DNA of 64,000 nucleotides from Streptomyces sp. HD (GTDB lineage Bacteria > Actinomycetota > Actinomycetes > Streptomycetales > Streptomycetaceae), in NCBI RefSeq assembly GCF_028369295.1, contig NZ_JAQMYP010000008.1, positions 124,001 through 188,000 of the forward strand, read 5' to 3'. The notes beneath the pieces are model-generated. The model saw nothing but the letters and a program-made list of their open reading frames with translations. It ran no database searches and had not been told where the DNA came from. This document shows, in pieces, positions 60,774-64,000 of this stretch. A program made the position numbers and the translations under genes. How positions within the stretch are numbered: position 1 is the first letter of the stretch; each line of letters begins with the position of its first letter.

Positions 60774-61625
60774 ATGGCGACACTTCCGAACCCCCTGCCG
60801 AAGCTGGCCACCGACATCACAGGCGCGGCCCTGGGCCTCCGACTCCCGCCCGGACGCCTCGTCGACGCGACCGACGAGGGCCCCTGGCACGAGCCCCTGC
60901 TGTGGCTCGCGGACGAACCGGCGGCACCCGGCGCCTGGACGGCACTGGAGCCGGCGCGGCGGACGGCGGGACTGCTGCCGGTCGTCATCGAGGCGGGCGG
61001 GAGCCAGGGCGACCCGGAGGGGTGGGAGTTGATGCCCGGGGAGATGTCGTACCCGGGGGATCACGACGCCGAGGAGGTGCTGGAGGACTTCTGGTACGAG
61101 TGCGCGGCACAGGAGGACGGGGAGCACACGGAGAACGGAGCGGACGGGGCGAACGCGGAGGACACGGAGGAGGGGGAGTGGCCCGGCCTGGCGGCGCCCC
61201 CCGCCACCACGGACTCCCCCGACCCGGACTCCCTGGCCACCGACATCGCTGACGCCCTGGTCGAGGACGGCGGCCCTCTGAAGGACCCGCGCCTCGCCCT
61301 GGTCCCGGCCCGCCGCAGCGCGGACATTCCGGCGGCGATCGGCTGGTCGGGCCCGATGAACCATGAGAACGACACGGCCCGCCTGTGCGCGGTGCTCCGC
61401 TCCTGGGAGGACCGCTTCGGCATACGGGTGGTGGCGCTCGGCTTCGACCACCTTCTCCTCTCGGTGGCGTCCCCGCCGACCACCCTGGCCGAGGCGGAGG
61501 CCGTGGCCGCCGAGCACTTCGCGTTCTGCCCGGACAACATCTGGCAGGGCAACGACACCACCCTCCGCGCCTACGCCGAGAACCAGCTCCTCAACCAGCC
61601 GGTCTGGCACTTCTGGTGGGACTGA
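60774..61625 (+). CDS. DUF4253 domain protein
   Basis: The 283-residue soluble protein has a C-terminal DUF4253 domain (NDTARLCAVLRSWEDRFGIRVVALGFDHLLLSVASPPTTLAEAEAVAAEHFAFCPDNIWQG). It starts with TLPNPLPKLATDITGAALGLRLPPGRLVD. A Glu/Asp-rich region (EDGEHTENGADGANAEDTEEGE) separates two parts. The family is widespread in actinobacteria, with suggested links to toxin-immunity or membrane-associated roles that I cannot confirm here. The 3' end overlaps a convergent aminotransferase remnant by 35 bases. Confidence 0.78.
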   Translation: MATLPNPLPKLATDITGAALGLRLPPGRLVDATDEGPWHEPLLWLADEPAAPGAWTALEPARRTAGLLPVVIEAGGSQGDPEGWELMPGEMSYPGDHDAEEVLEDFWYECAAQEDGEHTENGADGANAEDTEEGEWPGLAAPPATTDSPDPDSLATDIADALVEDGGPLKDPRLALVPARRSADIPAAIGWSGPMNHENDTARLCAVLRSWEDRFGIRVVALGFDHLLLSVASPPTTLAEAEAVAAEHFAFCPDNIWQGNDTTLRAYAENQLLNQPVWHFWWD

Positions 61626-62427
61626 CACCCGTCCCCAACCCGTCCCCCAGCCTCCTCAGCCCTTCCCCGATCTCCTCCGGCGTCTGCGTCACGAAGCACA
61701 GTCGCAGCGTCGACCGGTCGGGCTCACCGGCGTAGAAGGGGGCGCCGGGGACGTAGGCGACGTCGTGCCGCACGACCTCCGGCAGCAGGGCGGTCGTGTC
61801 GTACGACTCCGGCAGCCGGGCCCAGACGAACATGCCGCCCTCCGGACGGTTCCAGGTCGAGCCGTCCGGCAGGGCGTCCGCCAGTCCCGCCAGCATGGCG
61901 TCGCGGCGTTCGCGGTAGACGTCCCGGACGCGGGCCACATGGGTGTCGAGGCCGGTGAGGTAGCGGGCGGCGGCGAGTTGGTTGACGGTCGGGGTGTGCA
62001 GGTCGGCGGCCTGCTTGGCGACCGCGCAGGCACGCCGCAGGGCGGCCGGCGCCCGCAGCCAGCCCAGCCGCAGACCGGGGGCCATCACTTTGGAGAAGGA
62101 GCCGAGCAGCACCGTACGGTCCTCGGCACCCGGGCAGGAGGCGATCCAGGGCACGCGCTCGCCGTCGTACCGCAGCTCGCCGTACGGGTCGTCCTCGACG
62201 ATCCACACCCCGCACCGAGCGGCGACCTGAGCGACGGCCGCCCTGCGCTCGGCGGGCAGGGTCCGGCCGGTCGGGTTCTGGAAGGTCGGCACGGTGTAGA
62301 AGAGCTTCGGCCGCTCCCGCACCACCAGCTCCTCCAACGCCCGCGGGTCCACCCCGTCCGCGTCCCCCGGCACGGCCACGACCCGTGCTCCGCCCGACAC
62401 CGCCCACCCCCGCCCCGGCCGTCCCAC
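61591..62427 (-). pseudogene. 5'-truncated PLP-dependent aminotransferase (MocR/AAT I type)
   Basis: The 278 codons encode the C-terminal two thirds of a class I/II aminotransferase: TVPTFQNPTGRTLP, WIVEDDPYGELRYDG, Schiff-base Lys in LGSFSKVMAPGLRLGWLRAPA and the final small domain. Homology begins abruptly at GARVVAVPGDADGVDP. The first about 120-150 residues, including the N-terminal arm and first half of the large domain, are missing. Upstream in the same frame is a TGA at 62434-62436, and no frame nearby carries the lost part. A GTG 62427 start would give an incomplete fold. I call it a remnant. Confidence 0.78.
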
Positions 62428-62575
62428 GCCACCTCACCGGGACAGACCATCTCCGCAGGTCAACGGCGGTCCCGCCACTCGGGCGTCCCGAATTCCCCGC
62501 CGAAGGTGGCGACGATGGCGGATGATCACGCAGGCTGGGGTCCGACCCCAACCCCCACCCACGGAGAGGGCCACC

Positions 62576-62764
62576 ATGTCGGCGTCCGCACCCCCCGCCC
62601 GTCACCCCCGCGCCCGGCTGCTGGCCGCCACGCTGGTGGCCATCGCCGCGCTCACGCTCACCGCGTGCGAGGACGGCCAGGGCCTGCGCGACGAGGGCCC
62701 GTCGACCCCGACGAGCCCCACGGCGACGCAGTCCACGACGCCCCCGCCGTCGGAGGGCCGATGA
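62576..62764 (+). CDS. Small lipoprotein
   Basis: The 62-residue precursor has a basic N-terminus, hydrophobic core LLAATLVAIAALTLTA and lipobox LTAC (Cys near 31), leaving a 30-residue Thr/Ser/Pro-rich tail (PSTPTSPTATQSTTPPP). ATG 62576 has GGAGAGGG upstream. Tiny lipoproteins of this sort are common in Streptomyces; function unknown. The stop overlaps a second start (ATGA at 62761). Confidence 0.75.
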   Translation: MSASAPPARHPRARLLAATLVAIAALTLTACEDGQGLRDEGPSTPTSPTATQSTTPPPSEGR

Positions 62765-63018
62765 CAGTGCCCCGTACGCCCGTCACCGCGAGCCCCTGCC
62801 CGCCCGCCACCGCGAACCACCGCACGGCCGTCACCACGAGCCCCCGCACGGCCGTCACCACGAGCCCCCGCACGGCTGTCACCACGAGCCCCTGCCCGCC
62901 CGCCACCGCGAACCACCGCACGGCCGTCACCACGAGCCCCCGCACGGCCGTCACCGACAGACCGGCCGGCGCTGCTACCGCCCGAGCTTCTGCGCGGCCT
63001 CGGTCGCCCAGTAGGTGA
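62761..63018 (+). CDS. Possible repeat peptide coupled to the lipoprotein gene
   Basis: A 85-codon frame starts with ATG overlapping the lipoprotein stop. It consists of 8-residue repeats from the 24-bp DNA repeat (forms like AVTTSPRT and TANHRTAV), then an Arg/Ala-rich end that overlaps the hemB 3' end. Coupling favours translation, but composition could equally be a passive repeat. I rate it low. Confidence 0.3.
   Translation: MTVPRTPVTASPCPPATANHRTAVTTSPRTAVTTSPRTAVTTSPCPPATANHRTAVTTSPRTAVTDRPAGAATARASARPRSPSR
62782..62955. repeat. Seven 24-bp repeats in a nested duplication
   Basis: Units start at 62782, 62806, 62830, 62854, 62878, 62902 and 62926, plus a partial one at 62950. Three unit types occur in the order A-B-C-C-A-B-C, where C is GTCACCACGAGCCCCCGCAC followed by GGCC. 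The A-B-C block recurs after 96 bases, so a multi-unit block was duplicated. Confidence 0.95.
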
Positions 63019-63970
63019 GGATGTTGCGCGCACCCGCCCGCTTGATGCCGGTCAGCGCCTCAAGGATGGCCCGGTCCCGGTCGATCCAGCCCTTCTCGGC
63101 GGCGGCCTCGATCATCGAGTACTCGCCGGAGATCTGATAGGCGGCGACCGGCACGTCCACGGCGTCGGCGACCCGCGCCAGGATGTCGAGGTAGGGCCCG
63201 GCCGGCTTGACCATCACCATGTCGGCGCCCTCCTCCAGATCGAGGGCGAGCTCACGCAGGGACTCCCGCGCATTGGCGGGGTCCTGCTGGTACGTCTTGC
63301 GGTCACCCTTCAGCGACGAGCCGACGGCCTCCCGGAAGGGCCCGTAGAAGGCGGAGGCGTACTTGGCGGTGTAGGCGAGGATGGCGACATCCTCCCGCCC
63401 GATCTGGTCGAGGGCGTCCCGGACGACCCCGATCTGCCCGTCCATCATCCCGCTGGGCCCCACGACATGGGCCCCGGCGTCGGCCTGGACCTGTGCCATC
63501 TCGGCGTACCTCTCCAGGGTGGCGTCATTGTCGACGCGCCCTTCGGAGTCGAGCACTCCGCAGTGCCCGTGATCGGTGGTCTCATCGAGGCAGAGGTCGC
63601 TCATGACGAGCAGCTCGTCGCCCACCTCGGCCCGCACATCGCGGATGGCGACCTGCAGAATCCCGTCCGGGTCGGTACCGGGCGTCCCGAGGGCGTCCTT
63701 CTTGTCCTCCTCGGGCACCCCGAACAGCATGATCCCGGAAACACCGGCCTCGACGGCCTCGGCCGCGGCCTTCTTCAGGCTGTCCCGGGTGTGCTGCACG
63801 ACCCCCGGCATGGCGGTGATCGGCACGGGCTCGCTGACGCCCTCGCGCACGAAGGCCGGGAGGATGAAGTCGGCGGGGTGCAGCCTGGTCTCGGCAACCA
63901 TGCGCCGCATCGCGGGGGTGGTCCGCAGACGCCGCGGCCGCGTACCGGGGAAGGATCCGTACGTCGTCAT
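62975..63970 (-). CDS. hemB: Delta-aminolevulinic acid dehydratase (porphobilinogen synthase)
   Basis: The 331-residue enzyme condenses two 5-aminolevulinate into porphobilinogen, the step after hemL in heme synthesis. Seen are Schiff-base Lys residues in [15 protein letters not shown] and [12 protein letters not shown], and the metal loop [15 protein letters not shown]. There one Cys of the three-Cys zinc site is Asp and another pair remains (Cys-Asp-Cys), so metal use is probably mixed or Mg-stimulated. ATG 63970. The stop lies close after a 24-bp repeat array. Confidence 0.96.
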   Translation of the reverse strand: MTTYGSFPGTRPRRLRTTPAMRRMVAETRLHPADFILPAFVREGVSEPVPITAMPGVVQHTRDSLKKAAAEAVEAGVSGIMLFGVPEEDKKDALGTPGTDPDGILQVAIRDVRAEVGDELLVMSDLCLDETTDHGHCGVLDSEGRVDNDATLERYAEMAQVQADAGAHVVGPSGMMDGQIGVVRDALDQIGREDVAILAYTAKYASAFYGPFREAVGSSLKGDRKTYQQDPANARESLRELALDLEEGADMVMVKPAGPYLDILARVADAVDVPVAAYQISGEYSMIEAAAEKGWIDRDRAILEALTGIKRAGARNILTYWATEAAQKLGR

Positions 63971-64000
63971 GCCACCTACGCTACGCCCGCCCCGGCAGCA

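Overview
The window is a high-GC (roughly 70-74%) piece of an actinomycete chromosome. Dense coding, strong G/C bias in third codon positions, many GTG starts, leaderless starts behind TAGGGT-like boxes, and the gene set (system II cytochrome c biogenesis next to hemL, hemB, class I lysS divergent from argS, DUF3558 lipoproteins, a DUF2637 protein, HTH-transmembrane proteins) point to Streptomyces or a very close relative. I see no rRNA, tRNA, CRISPR array, insertion sequence or prophage.

Layout. 1-4145: a truncated UvrA-like ABC ATPase, then a tandem-HTH MerR regulator with a yeast-type cytosine deaminase and an isopenicillin-N-synthase-like oxygenase in one operon, followed by a free-standing condensation-domain protein. 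4297-8003: a coupled pair, a large P-loop NTPase and a membrane-anchored periplasmic-binding-fold protein. 8018-16310, all on the minus strand: an SRPBCC protein, the cytochrome c biogenesis operon (TlpA/ResA-like, CcdA, ResB, CcsB), a polysaccharide-deacetylase-like lipoprotein, a histidine phosphatase and hemL. 16311-26200: a repeat-rich gap, a conserved hypothetical, YdcF-like, PadR, two membrane proteins, a DJ-1/PfpI protein divergent from a LysR regulator, an NmrA-like protein with a TetR regulator, and a LacI regulator.

26201-31429: an alpha-glucoside uptake operon (binding lipoprotein, two permeases, GH13 alpha-glucosidase) under LacI-type operators, ended by a strong hairpin. It has no ATPase gene of its own. 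31466-33813: TetR and a DHA2-type drug exporter, with three operators over the exporter promoter. 33898-50570: a mixed accessory stretch with a CGNR protein, a secreted Asn/Gly-rich protein, a signal-less binding-fold protein, nitroreductase, ATPase/kinase, a kinase fragment, TetR/RibD-DHFR pair, a two-component system, luciferase-like monooxygenase, DinB-like protein, AraC, quinone reductase/HxlR pair, YnfA, SnoaL-like, SDR, a tyrosine phosphatase and RtcB. 50787-58051: two DUF3558 lipoproteins, a DUF2637 protein, class I lysS and argS. 58133-63970: a secreted peptidoglycan-binding protein, two HTH-transmembrane-extracellular proteins, a DUF4253 protein, a 5'-truncated aminotransferase, a mini-lipoprotein and hemB.

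The clearest unusual signals are: the NTPase/binding-fold membrane pair; the single-chain tandem MerR with its deaminase-oxygenase operon, in which the oxygenase lacks the usual co-substrate arginine; the HTH-membrane-peptidoglycan pair; many clean multi-copy operators; and a remarkable number of recent-looking tandem duplications, several of which cross gene ends.
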